The translations under genes and the position numbers were made by a program. The notes under the pieces are model-generated. The model was not told the DNA's origin. It saw only the letters and a list, made by a program, of their open reading frames with translations, and ran no database searches. From DSWT01 sp035415725 (GTDB lineage Bacteria; Chloroflexota; Anaerolineae; B4-G1; SLSP01), in contig DAOOGN010000064.1 in the NCBI GenBank assembly GCA_035415725.1, forward strand, positions 1-25,191: a stretch of 25,191 bases of DNA, given 5' to 3'. Positions 12,641 through 20,183 of this stretch are shown one piece after another (position 1 is the stretch's first letter; the number at the start of each line of letters is the position of its first letter).

Positions 12641-15576
12641 TTCTCCACCTCCTGCACAGGGTTTTGTTCTGCGCCAGGCGCTTTTTCTGACGGCTGATGG
12701 CCGACCGCTGCCGGTGGTATCAATTCCATCGGCTGTTCATGGCGGCGCCGCATACTCACGAAACCACCCAGCGCCAACAGCGCCAGGAGCGCCACGCCGT
12801 AGTTGGCGATTTCCCAGAAGGATTGCTCACTTTCATCCAGCGCTGCCAGGACGCGGTTGGCGCTGCCACGCGCCTGGATTTCCTGCAATTCAAGATCCTC
12901 GGTGGCCCAGGCGACGGCGTTTTGCACGAACTGTAAGGAGTTGAGATAGCGGTCGCCGGACATCGAACTGGAAATCTGGAAGACGATGTCGTCCACAAAC
13001 TCGGCGCTGCCTACCACCAGCAGGCGGGCCGACTCCGGCGACGATGAAATCGTGGCAGGAACCATCGCCGGGGTTGTTACCCCTTCCTCGGTCTGCGCCG
13101 TCTCCAGCGGCGAAGGTTTACCGGCGAAGTAGCTGTTGAACGTCCCCTGGACGGAAACGGCCAGCGTATAAACCTGCGTGGCTGTGGGCTGCGCGAAACC
13201 GCTCTCCGGGTAGAGATCGAAATCGGGCAGGATGTTGGTGGCGTCGCTCTGGAACCACGCGCCCGACGTCGAGGACAGCAGGACATCAACTTTGCGGCCC
13301 GTATTTTTCTCCGGATCCACCAGGATCGGCGAGGCCCAGTTCAACGTGATGGCCGGCAGGTTGGAAACGATGGCATTGTTCTTCGCCATCCCGTCCGCGC
13401 GAATGTCCACGAAGTAGGGATAATTCAAGGCCTGATATTCCTGTACCTGGAAATTGCCCACCTGATGAACTCGCGGAATGGGGAACGGCTCATTTTGCGG
13501 ATCGAGCACCAACCCTTGCTGCACCGTAATCCCGTAGTGCTCCAACAGTCCGGCCACGCCATCGGTAATCGCCCGGCCGGCGAGATTGCCGGTGTAGGGG
13601 TCCACCATCATCACGGTATTGCCGGCGGCCATAATCACCGTGCCGCCACGCATCAGGTATTGGTCGATGGCGTAGAGTTCCTTGTCGGTGAAGCCCTGGG
13701 GCGCGATGACGAGCACCACATCCACATCGGACGCGATCATGCCCGTACTTAGATCGAGGTCACGCACCTCGTATTCCTGGCGCAGGGCCTCGCGGACTTG
13801 ATTCCACGAAGAGAGCGGTTGGATGGTCTGGCCGTACATATCCGTCGTGGCTTCGGTCGACGGCGACCAGATACCGACGACTTTGAGGAACCCGCTGGAC
13901 ATCCGTTTGAGTGCCGCTTCGACGGAGCTGCGAATATCCGCTTCGCTCATTTCGCCGGAGGGATAGATCACGTTGCCTTTGTCGCCGGTTTGCAGCACCA
14001 TGTGCATGTAATACACATCGCTGGAGAAGAGCGAAGCGGCGAACGGCTGGATGCCATAGGTGTCGTAGAGTTGCTGCGGCGAGATGGGACTGTTGGCCTG
14101 GGTAGGATCAACCACCGTGTAGGTCAATTTACCGTTGGATTTCGCGGCGATCTCCTGGGCGACCTTTTCCATTGTCGCCGGCACCTCGGCGAAGGCTTCA
14201 GGCAGGGTGTTGGGGGTGATGTAGAGGGTCAGGCTGACGGGATCGCTCAACGCCGCCAGGACCGTATCAATGCTCTGGAAGCCGTAGACGGTCTTCTTGA
14301 TGTTGCTGGTGAGATCATATTCCAGGTTGCGCAGGTGGACATCGATGCTTCCATCATTGCGTGATTTTATCTCAATCAGGTCGTCGAATCCCAGCGTCGT
14401 GCTCTGGTCGCCGTACTGGATGAGGATATCGAAGTACGAATTGATGATGGAAGATTCGTAGCGTCCCGCCACCTGGAACGGCGTAGGGCTGATGCCGTAC
14501 ACCTGGTTGGCCTCGGCTTCCTTATCCGGGTCCTTAGCGGGGTCGATGATCTCGACTTGCACTTTGCCGCCCGAGGCGACAGAGTATTCCTGAAGCATAT
14601 CGCGCACGGTGGGAACCAGCGGGGCCAGCAGGGGATGCGTGCGCTCGCTAAAATAACCGCGGATGAGCAGCGGCTCGGTCAAGCCGTTGAGCAGGTCGCG
14701 GGTGGCTTTGGAGAGCGTGTACTCGTGATACTGGGTGAGATCGACCCGCAGACGATGGAGCGGATAGACCCACACGTTGACGACGAGCAGGTTCAGGATG
14801 AGCAGCGCCGAGGTTACGGCCAGGCCGCGTCGCTGGGGCAATGTCTGCTCGCCCGTACTCCACCCCTTTGCCTTGAGCGAGAGGATGTTGAGCACCAGGA
14901 AAATGCCGGCGAGGGTGATGTAGTAGAGCAAATCCCGCAGGTCGATGACGCCGCGTTGGATGCTCTCGAAGCGGCTTCCGGCGCCGATGGCGCGCAGGAT
15001 TTCGCCGACCCGGTTGCCGGTGAAGTTCGTCACGCCGGTTGAGCCGACAAGATAGAAGGCGCCGCACAGGAGGACCGTCGAGAGCAACGCCACGATCTGG
15101 TTATCGGTGCGTGACGAGACAAAAAGCCCGATGGCGGCATAAGCGCCCGCCAGCAAAATGGCCGCAAGGTAGCCGCCGAAGACCGGGCCCCAGTCCAGGT
15201 TGCCGAGCAGGGCCACGGTGATGGGAATAAAGAGGGTCAGTGCCAGGGCAATGCCGATCAGGACGATGACGGCCAGGAATTTGCCGATGACTAACTGCGT
15301 GGTCGAGACCGGCAGCGTCAACAGAATTTCCATCGTGCCCGAGCGCTGTTCCTCACTCCACTGGCGCATCGTCAGCGCCGCCGCGATGAAGATCATCAGC
15401 ACCGGCATCCAGCGGAAGAGCGGACGCACGTCGGCGATGCCGCGCGCGAAGAACGTGTCGACCCAGAAGAACGAGAACAGGGTGGCGACAAGGAACGCCC
15501 CGATGAAAATCATCGCCATCGGCGAACCGAAGTAGCCGTGCAGTTCTTTGCGGGTGATGGTCAAAATCTGTTTCAT
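12637..15576 (-). CDS. GldF-GldG fusion: ABC-2 permease joined to ABC_transp_aux domain
   Basis: 979 aa, about the sum of GldF (around 240 aa) and GldG (550-750 aa). Residues 1-240 are an ABC-2 permease: an N-terminal KELHGYFGSPMAMIFIGAF, then RQWSEEQRSGTMEILLTLPV, a motif typical of GldF/NosY permeases, and about six membrane segments. After a second membrane segment near 255-275, a large exported domain carries GldG features: LTQYHEYTLSKATRDLL, LLIRGYFSERTHPLLAPLV and VEIIDPAKDPDKEAEA, then a tandem ABC_transp_aux-like region with VDVVLVIAPQGFTDKELYAI. A final helix near 927-942 precedes a basic, cytoplasmic tail. Gld proteins are named for Bacteroidetes gliding, but homologues occur widely as an ABC system of unknown cargo. 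Start ATGA overlaps the ATPase stop with GGAGG upstream. Confidence 0.92.
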   Translation of the reverse strand: MKQILTITRKELHGYFGSPMAMIFIGAFLVATLFSFFWVDTFFARGIADVRPLFRWMPVLMIFIAAALTMRQWSEEQRSGTMEILLTLPVSTTQLVIGKFLAVIVLIGIALALTLFIPITVALLGNLDWGPVFGGYLAAILLAGAYAAIGLFVSSRTDNQIVALLSTVLLCGAFYLVGSTGVTNFTGNRVGEILRAIGAGSRFESIQRGVIDLRDLLYYITLAGIFLVLNILSLKAKGWSTGEQTLPQRRGLAVTSALLILNLLVVNVWVYPLHRLRVDLTQYHEYTLSKATRDLLNGLTEPLLIRGYFSERTHPLLAPLVPTVRDMLQEYSVASGGKVQVEIIDPAKDPDKEAEANQVYGISPTPFQVAGRYESSIINSYFDILIQYGDQSTTLGFDDLIEIKSRNDGSIDVHLRNLEYDLTSNIKKTVYGFQSIDTVLAALSDPVSLTLYITPNTLPEAFAEVPATMEKVAQEIAAKSNGKLTYTVVDPTQANSPISPQQLYDTYGIQPFAASLFSSDVYYMHMVLQTGDKGNVIYPSGEMSEADIRSSVEAALKRMSSGFLKVVGIWSPSTEATTDMYGQTIQPLSSWNQVREALRQEYEVRDLDLSTGMIASDVDVVLVIAPQGFTDKELYAIDQYLMRGGTVIMAAGNTVMMVDPYTGNLAGRAITDGVAGLLEHYGITVQQGLVLDPQNEPFPIPRVHQVGNFQVQEYQALNYPYFVDIRADGMAKNNAIVSNLPAITLNWASPILVDPEKNTGRKVDVLLSSTSGAWFQSDATNILPDFDLYPESGFAQPTATQVYTLAVSVQGTFNSYFAGKPSPLETAQTEEGVTTPAMVPATISSSPESARLLVVGSAEFVDDIVFQISSSMSGDRYLNSLQFVQNAVAWATEDLELQEIQARGSANRVLAALDESEQSFWEIANYGVALLALLALGGFVSMRRRHEQPMELIPPAAVGHQPSEKAPGAEQNPVQEVEK

Positions 15577-16511
15577 TGGGCCACCTCCGTTGCCGTTGCC
15601 AGCTCATTAAAGACAGTTTCCAGCGTGCGGACGTCACGCCGCAGTTCACGGACCGGCCAATCGTGCTCGCGCGCCAGGTTGTAGATAGCCGGCGTGAGGT
15701 CACCGGCCATCCTGACGTGACCCAGCACGCGATAGGCCGGGAAGCCGTCATGACTCTGGAAGGGATCGACGCCGCGGACTTGCTTCAGATGTTTTAGCGC
15801 CTCCGTTACCCCGGACAACGGCTGTCCGAGGACCAGGATGGCGTCGGACGTGGCTTCGAGTTCGGAGAGGTGCGCGTCGGCCTTGATTTCGCCGTTCATC
15901 AGGATAATGGCACGGTCACACAGTGCTTCGACTTCCGAGAGGATATGGGTGGAGAAGAGGATGGTGCTGTTTTTAGCCAGGCGGCGGATCAGGTGACGGA
16001 TCTCCACAATCTGGGTGGGATCGAGGCCCACGGTGGGTTCGTCGAGAATGAGCAGACGCGGCTTGTGGAGAATGGCCTGCGCCAGTCCCACACGCTGACG
16101 GAAGCCCTTGCTCAGTTGGCCGATGGGGCGGGTGAGATGGTCTTGCAAGCCGGTGGCGTAGATAGCCTCGGAGAGCAGCACCGGCTGTTGTTCCTCTGGA
16201 ACTTGCCGCAGATCGGCCATCATTTTGAGGTACGCCTGAACCGATAGTTCGGGGTACAACGGCGCGGTCTCCGGCAAGTAGCCGATCTGCGCCTGCACCT
16301 CGCGGGTATGTTCGAGCACATCTAGGTTGTTGATCAGCACTGTTCCTTCGTCCGGTTGCAGGTAGCCGGTGAGGATTTTGATGATCGTCGTTTTCCCGGC
16401 TCCGTTCGGTCCCAACAGCCCGACGATTTCGCCGCTGGCGATGTTGAAGGAAACATCCCGCAGGGCCTGGACATCGCCATAGGCTTTGGATAAGTTTGAG
16501 ACATCAATCAT
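15573..16511 (-). CDS. ABC transporter ATPase, GldA/ABC-2 type
   Basis: 312 aa from the ATG at 16511, which has AAGGAGG (16526-16520) upstream; the longer frame to 16712 reads through the structured leader and heptamer repeat and is excluded. Walker A GPNGAGKT spans residues 34-41, the signature LSKGF is at 133-137, Walker B is LLILDE with E158, followed by PTVGLDP, and the switch histidine is H189 (FSTHILSE). The C-terminal 90 residues (from about 225, LSGVTEALKHLKQVRGVDPF) match the accessory domain of GldA/NatA-like ATPases. It powers the GldF part of the next gene, with which it overlaps by 4 nt. It is the first gene of the operon and follows the leader at 16556-16652. Confidence 0.96.
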   Translation of the reverse strand: MIDVSNLSKAYGDVQALRDVSFNIASGEIVGLLGPNGAGKTTIIKILTGYLQPDEGTVLINNLDVLEHTREVQAQIGYLPETAPLYPELSVQAYLKMMADLRQVPEEQQPVLLSEAIYATGLQDHLTRPIGQLSKGFRQRVGLAQAILHKPRLLILDEPTVGLDPTQIVEIRHLIRRLAKNSTILFSTHILSEVEALCDRAIILMNGEIKADAHLSELEATSDAILVLGQPLSGVTEALKHLKQVRGVDPFQSHDGFPAYRVLGHVRMAGDLTPAIYNLAREHDWPVRELRRDVRTLETVFNELATATEVAQ

Positions 16512-16527
16512 AGACTCGTCCTCCTTG

Positions 16528-16555
16528 CGAATAACGAATAACGAATTACGAATAG
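16528..16555 (-). repeat. CGAATAA heptamer repeat in the ABC operon leader
   Basis: Four tandem units on the plus strand: CGAATAA, CGAATAA, CGAATTA, CGAATAG. The array abuts the ribosome binding site of the ABC ATPase gene (16526-16520) and lies between it and the structured leader. Confidence 0.7.
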
Positions 16556-16652
16556 CGTGCTGACGTGAAAAAGAGCAAAGCTGGCCGTAGCGCATCCTAC
16601 GTATTAGCTTCGCTCTTTGGTTTCCGGCGACTCTGCCGGTGGGCGCAGCACG
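16556..16652 (-). promoter_or_regulatory. Structured leader RNA (three-helix, riboswitch- or attenuator-like)
   Basis: Read on the minus strand, CGTGCTG (16652-16646) pairs with CAGCACG (16562-16556) as a closing helix. Inside are two hairpins: CCGGC/GCCGG with loop AGAGTC (16639-16624) and a long one (16618-16570) with arms AAAGAGCGAAGCT and AGCTTTGCTCTTT capped by CGTAG-GATGCG-CTACG. The single mismatch of the long stem is G-U in minus-strand RNA but A-C on the plus strand, which favours the minus strand as the functional one. U5 follows the long hairpin, so it can also act as an intrinsic terminator before the ABC genes. The transcript predicted from the promoter at 16658-16685 starts at the first base of the closing helix. 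I recognise no known riboswitch core. Confidence 0.45.
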
Positions 16653-16657
16653 GTGAC

Positions 16658-16685
16658 ATGGTAATGAACGTGGGAGAATTGTCAA
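16658..16685 (-). promoter_or_regulatory. Promoter of the ABC operon
   Basis: A perfect TTGACA (minus strand, 16685-16680) is followed after 16 nt by TACCAT (16663-16658; 4 of 6 to TATAAT). The predicted start, near 16651, coincides with the beginning of the leader's closing helix. The leader to the ATG at 16511 is about 140 nt. Confidence 0.5.
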
Positions 16686-16772
16686 GGCTGACCTGTCACA
16701 CGTCATCCCCAAGGGTACTACCTTCCGGCTTGCGCGTCTTTAAGAAGAACTAAGGTCAACCTTAAGAAAAGC

Positions 16773-17237
16773 TTAATGATGATTCGGGTTTTCGACCAAC
16801 AAACCTTCAGCTTTGGCAATGGCGAGCAAACGGTCATCGGCGCAGACAAACGTAAGCGGCGGTTTCCCGGCTTGGACCAGTTGCTCATTAGCTAGGCAAC
16901 CCGTTGCCAAATGTACAGCATCATAGGCTCGCAACGGATGCTGTCTCGCCAGTTGCCGTGCGACTTTTAACACCATCGGATCGAAGTTCAACACCGTATA
17001 CTTGTGCTGAATATCGTAATCAAAGGCCTCCTCAATAGTTATATGTGTGGCGGCCGTCAAAATACCTTCGCGTAACCGCCGCGCAAAGGCACAGGAAACT
17101 TCAACTAGCGTCAACGGTGAAGTCAAAACCTGAGGCGTTGGGCGCGACGTTATGTAGGATTGCACCCAACGAGAACCCGTTTCTATCACATACTTTTTTA
17201 GCAAAGCGCTGGTATCAAAGTAGGCGACCTTTACCAT
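16773..17237 (-). CDS. vapC: VapC-type PIN-domain ribonuclease toxin
   Basis: 154 aa. The acidic residues of a PIN nuclease are in place: D8 in VAYFDTSALLKKY, E46 in LTLVEVSCAF, D106 in RAYDAVHLATG, and D134/D135 in FVCADDRLLAIAKAEGL. VapC toxins cleave tRNA or rRNA and are held inactive by the product of the gene just upstream. The ATG lies inside the last codons of the antitoxin gene (7-nt overlap), the usual arrangement. The C-terminus ends VENPNHH. The specific RNA target cannot be read. The symbol is given as a family name. Confidence 0.93.
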   Translation of the reverse strand: MVKVAYFDTSALLKKYVIETGSRWVQSYITSRPTPQVLTSPLTLVEVSCAFARRLREGILTAATHITIEEAFDYDIQHKYTVLNFDPMVLKVARQLARQHPLRAYDAVHLATGCLANEQLVQAGKPPLTFVCADDRLLAIAKAEGLLVENPNHH

Positions 17238-17536
17238 TCCCCGCGTTCCTCAATCACAATTTCAGAAAGGGGTTTTCCTGGCGCGCTACCCAAGAGTTCG
17301 GCCAATCTTTGGCGTTCTTCTGCCGAGACTGGGTCCGGCGGCACTGGCCCCCTGGGTTTTGGTTGCACCAGACCTGCCTTGACCAAGATGTTGATTACCT
17401 GTTCGCGCTCATCCTCTTCTTCTGATGCGTTTTCTGCCACTACCTGGATACGCACCCGCTGGTGCTCTCGTAACTTGAGCGGCGTCAAGGGGCGCAAAGC
17501 GCCTCTCTCATACACTGCCGTAATCGTTTCACCCAT
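17231..17536 (-). CDS. vapB: VapB-like antitoxin, DUF104/AF2212 type
   Basis: 101 aa. The N-terminal 35 residues match the DUF104 (AF2212-like) antitoxin pattern: ITAVYERGALRPLTPLKLRE followed by HQRVRIQVV. The C-terminal half contains a charged segment, a Pro-rich stretch (PKPRGPVPPDPVSAEERQRL) and a terminal acidic tail (EIVIEERGEW) that would wrap the toxin. GAGGTGG precedes the ATG. It is co-transcribed with and overlaps the PIN toxin gene. The likely promoter is the extended -10 at 17614-17622; an operator would lie in the repeat-rich leader between them, where the antitoxin-toxin complex typically represses. Confidence 0.85.
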   Translation of the reverse strand: MGETITAVYERGALRPLTPLKLREHQRVRIQVVAENASEEEDEREQVINILVKAGLVQPKPRGPVPPDPVSAEERQRLAELLGSAPGKPLSEIVIEERGEW

Positions 17537-17559
17537 TTTGCCACCTCACACACGCCAAT

Positions 17560-17615
17560 CATTTCACATTCTGTTGAATCACGCGACACATTTCACGTCT
17601 CACATTTTACTTCAT
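17560..17615 (-). repeat. Heptamer array in the toxin-antitoxin leader
   Basis: Eight plus-strand units keep a 7-nt phase: CATTTCA, CATTCTG, TTGAATC, ACGCGAC, ACATTTC, ACGTCTC, ACATTTT, ACTTCAT. The last four are clearly related; the first four are strongly diverged. The array fills most of the leader of the vapBC operon and overlaps the -10 by 2 nt. Confidence 0.45.
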
Positions 17616-17622
17616 TATAGCA
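17614..17622 (-). promoter_or_regulatory. Extended -10 promoter of vapBC
   Basis: TGCTATAAT on the minus strand (17622-17614) is a perfect extended -10. A weak -35-like CTATTG lies 17 nt upstream of the TATAAT. The predicted leader is about 70 nt to the ATG at 17536. Same TGnTATAATGR string as at 5962-5970 and 19939-19947. Confidence 0.6.
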
Positions 17623-17673
17623 CACAAAGGGGGCCACAATAGATTTATGCTATGTTAATGCCCTGCTAATCTT

Positions 17674-17697
17674 ATTCTAATGGATGGCGATTAGAAT
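17674..17697 (+). promoter_or_regulatory. Inverted repeat upstream of htpG, candidate operator
   Basis: ATTCTAAT (17674-17681) and ATTAGAAT (17690-17697) are perfect 8-bp arms separated by GGATGGCG. The site lies 64 nt upstream of the htpG start, where promoter or operator sequences are expected. It does not match CIRCE (HrcA) or HAIR (HspR) heat-shock operators as I know them. No clear -35/-10 pair was found for htpG. Confidence 0.35.
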
Positions 17698-17708
17698 GGT
17701 AAGGTAGA

Positions 17709-17736
17709 AACTTTCAACTTGCAGCCTGCAACTTGA
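17709..17736 (+). repeat. AACTTGC heptamer repeat upstream of htpG
   Basis: Four units in a 7-nt phase: AACTTTC, AACTTGC, AGCCTGC, AACTTGA. The first and last halves also form a near-palindrome (TTTCAACTTGCA against TGCAACTTGAAA). It lies between the inverted repeat and the ribosome binding site (AGGAGG, 17749-17754). Confidence 0.6.
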
Positions 17737-17760
17737 AACGATTTTGAGTAGGAGGTACAG

Positions 17761-19629
17761 ATGGAATCTCTTGAATTTAAGACTGAAGTCCAGCAGTTGT
17801 TGCATATTCTTTCTCACTCGCTCTATACAGAGCGGGAAATTTTTCTGCGGGAGTTGATTTCGAATGCCTCAGATGCCCTGAACCGTGTGCAATTCGAGAT
17901 GCTCACCAACCACGATTTGCTCGACCCGCAGGTCGAACTGGCCGTGTACATTGACTTCGACGAGGAGGCCAAGACGCTGACCGTCTCCGACACCGGCATC
18001 GGCATGACCCGCGAAGAATTGATCGAAAATCTGGGCACGATTGCTCATTCCGGGGTAATGGCCTTTCTCAAGAAGCTGGAAGCCGAACAGCACGTGGGCG
18101 ACATCATCGGACAATTTGGGGTGGGATTCTATTCCGTTTTCATGGTGGCCGATAAGGTCACCGTGACCTCACGTTCCTATCTGCCGGATGCCCAGGCGTG
18201 GACGTGGACCTCGCAGGGGGATAACACCTACACGCTCAGCCCCGCCGACAAGGCCGATCGCGGTACAACTATTGAGATCAACCTTAAAGAGGATGCCGCG
18301 GAGTTCGCTTCGGCGTGGCGCTTGGAGCAAATCGTCCAAAAACACTCCAACTACGTGGCCTTTCCCATCTATGTGAAAGGCAAGCGCGTCAATCAGCAGA
18401 CGGCGCTGTGGCGCAAGCCGCCAAGTGAGATCACGGACGACGAGTATGCCGAATTCTACCGTCAGCTCACCCTGGATTTCGAGAAACCGCTGCTGCACCT
18501 ACACATCGTCACCGATGCGCCGGTGGATATCCGCAGTGTGCTCTACGTGCCGCGCAGTCGCGAACAAGGCGTCTTCCGTATGCGCGCCGATCACGGACTG
18601 CAACTTTACTCGCGGAATGTGTTGATCCAGGAGAACAACAAGGAGATGTTGCCGGAATACCTGCGCTTCATCGAGGGGGTAGTGGATTCGGCAGACATCC
18701 CGCTCAACGTCGCGCGCGAGTCGGCGCAGAGCACACGCACCATCGGCCATATCAAGAAGGCGCTGCGCGGGCGAGTGCTCAAGGCGCTCAAAGAGTTGGG
18801 GGACGAGAAGCCGGACGATTACAAGATCTTCTGGGAAGCGTTCGGCCCCTTCATCAAGGAGGGCATCGCCACCGATTTCGGCGGGCGTGAGGATTTGCTG
18901 CCGCTGCTGCGCTTCCCCACGTCCAAGTCCAACGGCGCGCTTGTCGCACTGAGCGAGTACGCCGCGCGGATGCACGAGGGGCAGACCGACATCTATTACA
19001 TTCTCGGCGATGACCTCAATTCCGTGGCCCGTAGCCCACACCTGGATGCTTTCAGGCTGCGTGACCTGGAAGTGCTCTATCTCGTCGATCCATTGGATGC
19101 CTTCATGGTGCAGAGTTTGCGGGAGTACGAGGGCAAGCCCTTGAAGAATGTGGACGATCCTGCCTTGCAACTGTCGGAGGTCGCCGAAGATAAATCCGCT
19201 TCAGCCGCCGAGGCGGAATTGCCGGCCGAGACGTTCGGCAAGCTGATCATGCGCTTCAAGAATGTACTCGGCGAGCGTATTGCGGACGTGCGCGAGTCGA
19301 AGGTGCTCAAAGATAGTCCGTGTCGCCTGGTCCCCCCGGATAGCGGCCCAGAGCGGGAGATGCAGCGTGTGCGCCGCCTGATTGAGCCAGACTACGAGGT
19401 GCCGGTGTGGATCCTCGAACTTAACCGTGGGCATCCGCTCATTCAGAATCTCGCCCATCTGGTCGAGAAGCAATTCGCCAATCCGTTGATCGATGCGACG
19501 ATCGAGCAGCTTTTCGAGAACCTGCTGTTGCTCGAAGGACTGCATCCCAATCCCGCGCAGATGGTGCCGCGCATCCAGGAACTGCTTGAACAAGCCGTGG
19601 CTTCGTCGGCGCAGACAGATCAATTGTAG
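17761..19629 (+). CDS. htpG: Molecular chaperone HtpG (bacterial Hsp90)
   Basis: 622 aa, full length for bacterial Hsp90. The GHKL ATPase domain shows LRELISNASDAL (E31 activates water, N35 binds magnesium), SDTGIGM (D77 contacts adenine), LGTIAHSG and GQFGVGFYSVFMVADKV. The middle domain carries KPLLHLHIVTDAPVDIRSVL and the catalytic-loop-like NVARESAQSTRTIGHIKKAL. The C-terminal dimerisation domain is present to the end (LLLEGLHPNPAQMVPRI). HtpG is an ATP-driven cytoplasmic chaperone, often heat-induced. AGGAGG lies 6 nt before the ATG. The gene is divergent from vapBC and apparently monocistronic. No DnaK or GroEL genes are nearby. Confidence 0.98.
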   Translation: MESLEFKTEVQQLLHILSHSLYTEREIFLRELISNASDALNRVQFEMLTNHDLLDPQVELAVYIDFDEEAKTLTVSDTGIGMTREELIENLGTIAHSGVMAFLKKLEAEQHVGDIIGQFGVGFYSVFMVADKVTVTSRSYLPDAQAWTWTSQGDNTYTLSPADKADRGTTIEINLKEDAAEFASAWRLEQIVQKHSNYVAFPIYVKGKRVNQQTALWRKPPSEITDDEYAEFYRQLTLDFEKPLLHLHIVTDAPVDIRSVLYVPRSREQGVFRMRADHGLQLYSRNVLIQENNKEMLPEYLRFIEGVVDSADIPLNVARESAQSTRTIGHIKKALRGRVLKALKELGDEKPDDYKIFWEAFGPFIKEGIATDFGGREDLLPLLRFPTSKSNGALVALSEYAARMHEGQTDIYYILGDDLNSVARSPHLDAFRLRDLEVLYLVDPLDAFMVQSLREYEGKPLKNVDDPALQLSEVAEDKSASAAEAELPAETFGKLIMRFKNVLGERIADVRESKVLKDSPCRLVPPDSGPEREMQRVRRLIEPDYEVPVWILELNRGHPLIQNLAHLVEKQFANPLIDATIEQLFENLLLLEGLHPNPAQMVPRIQELLEQAVASSAQTDQL

Positions 19630-19695
19630 GAATAACTGTTCAGCCTGGCGTCAACTATCCAGATGGCCATGGACGGACCTTGGTGATCCGTAGCT

Positions 19696-19746
19696 CTCGC
19701 CCCTCCCCCTGTCCCCTCCCCAGCGAAGACGCTGGGGAGGGGCGAG
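19696..19746. terminator. Strong GC-rich palindrome after htpG, possible terminator
   Basis: CCCCTCCCCAGCG (19713-19725) and CGCTGGGGAGGGG (19730-19742) are perfect 13-bp arms around a 4-nt AAGA loop. An upstream CTCGCCCCTCCCC (19696-19708) can pair instead with the overlapping 19734-19746, so two structures compete for one right arm. No U-run follows on the plus strand. It may stop htpG transcription or be a dispersed palindromic element like that at 287-317. Confidence 0.4.
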
Positions 19747-19938
19747 AAAAATAAGGGGTAACCCCACCCCCAAAAAGTTCCCTTCCCGCTGCGTTGGCGC
19801 GGGGGGAAGGGGCACAAGGGATAGGGGGTAAAAGCTGACTCTAGGGCCCCATGGGATGCTTAATCTTCAGCCATGGCGTGGAAATCTCTGCCGTTTCTTA
19901 GTCGGTGGCTGTGTAGGATTATGCCTGTTTCCCGAATA

Positions 19939-19947
19939 TGCTATAAT
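19939..19947 (+). promoter_or_regulatory. Extended -10 promoter ahead of the small membrane genes
   Basis: TGCTATAAT at 19939-19947 followed by GG; a perfect extended -10 with a weak -35 (TTATGC, 17 nt upstream). The predicted start near 19954 leaves a leader of about 230 nt that includes the period-9 repeat at 19997-20060. Confidence 0.55.
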
Positions 19948-19996
19948 GGATTGTGGTTCTTCAGGATTTCGGGGGGGCGAAATAAGAAACCGGCCC

Positions 19997-20060
19997 CGGA
20001 TTTCACAGATTGACACGCCAAGTATCAACAAGCAGTGCAATCCGTGTCATCCGTGGCAAA
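19997..20060 (+). repeat. Period-9 repeat with inverted ends
   Basis: The right side shows nine-base units GCAATCCGT, GTCATCCGT, GGCAAAAAC. The left side (GGATTTCACAGATTGACACG, about 19998-20017) is similar to the reverse complement of the right (CGTGTCATCCGTGGCAAA, 20043-20060), so the whole is a degenerate inverted repeat. Same style as 20674-20744. Confidence 0.45.
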
Positions 20061-20183
20061 AACTAAAGCCGTTTTTCCAGCACCACACCAAGTCCCAGAG
20101 AACCCGAATCGCATAGATGAGACGGGGCGGAGGCATAGTTTGTTTGCCGATGAGTGCCGCCGGTCGTCGAAGAAGGAGCAACG

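Larger units (their letters stand above)
19630..20183. other. 554-bp spacer with palindromes, promoter and period-9 repeat
   Basis: No gene is supported; the 65-aa minus-strand frame at 19620-19817 translates GC-rich palindromes. The left half has strong palindromes (19696-19746, and a looser one over about 19779-19810, TTCCCTTCCC against GGGGGAAGGG). The right half has an extended -10 promoter (19939-19947) and a period-9 repeat (19997-20060), both in what would be the leader of the 97-aa membrane protein gene. 20061-20165 shows nothing recognisable. Confidence 0.55.

Noticed and set aside
16556..16652. Class I c-di-GMP, ZTP or T-box leader before the ABC operon
   Set aside because: The three-way junction is suggestive but the conserved core segments of these classes are not present where expected; kept only as an unknown structured leader.
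17642..17760. CIRCE or HAIR heat-shock operator before htpG
   Set aside because: The inverted repeat present (ATTCTAAT/ATTAGAAT) matches neither TTAGCACTC-N9-GAGTGCTAA nor the CTTGAGT type.
19620..19817. 65-aa minus-strand frame
   Set aside because: It is a translation of the GC-rich palindromes after htpG.
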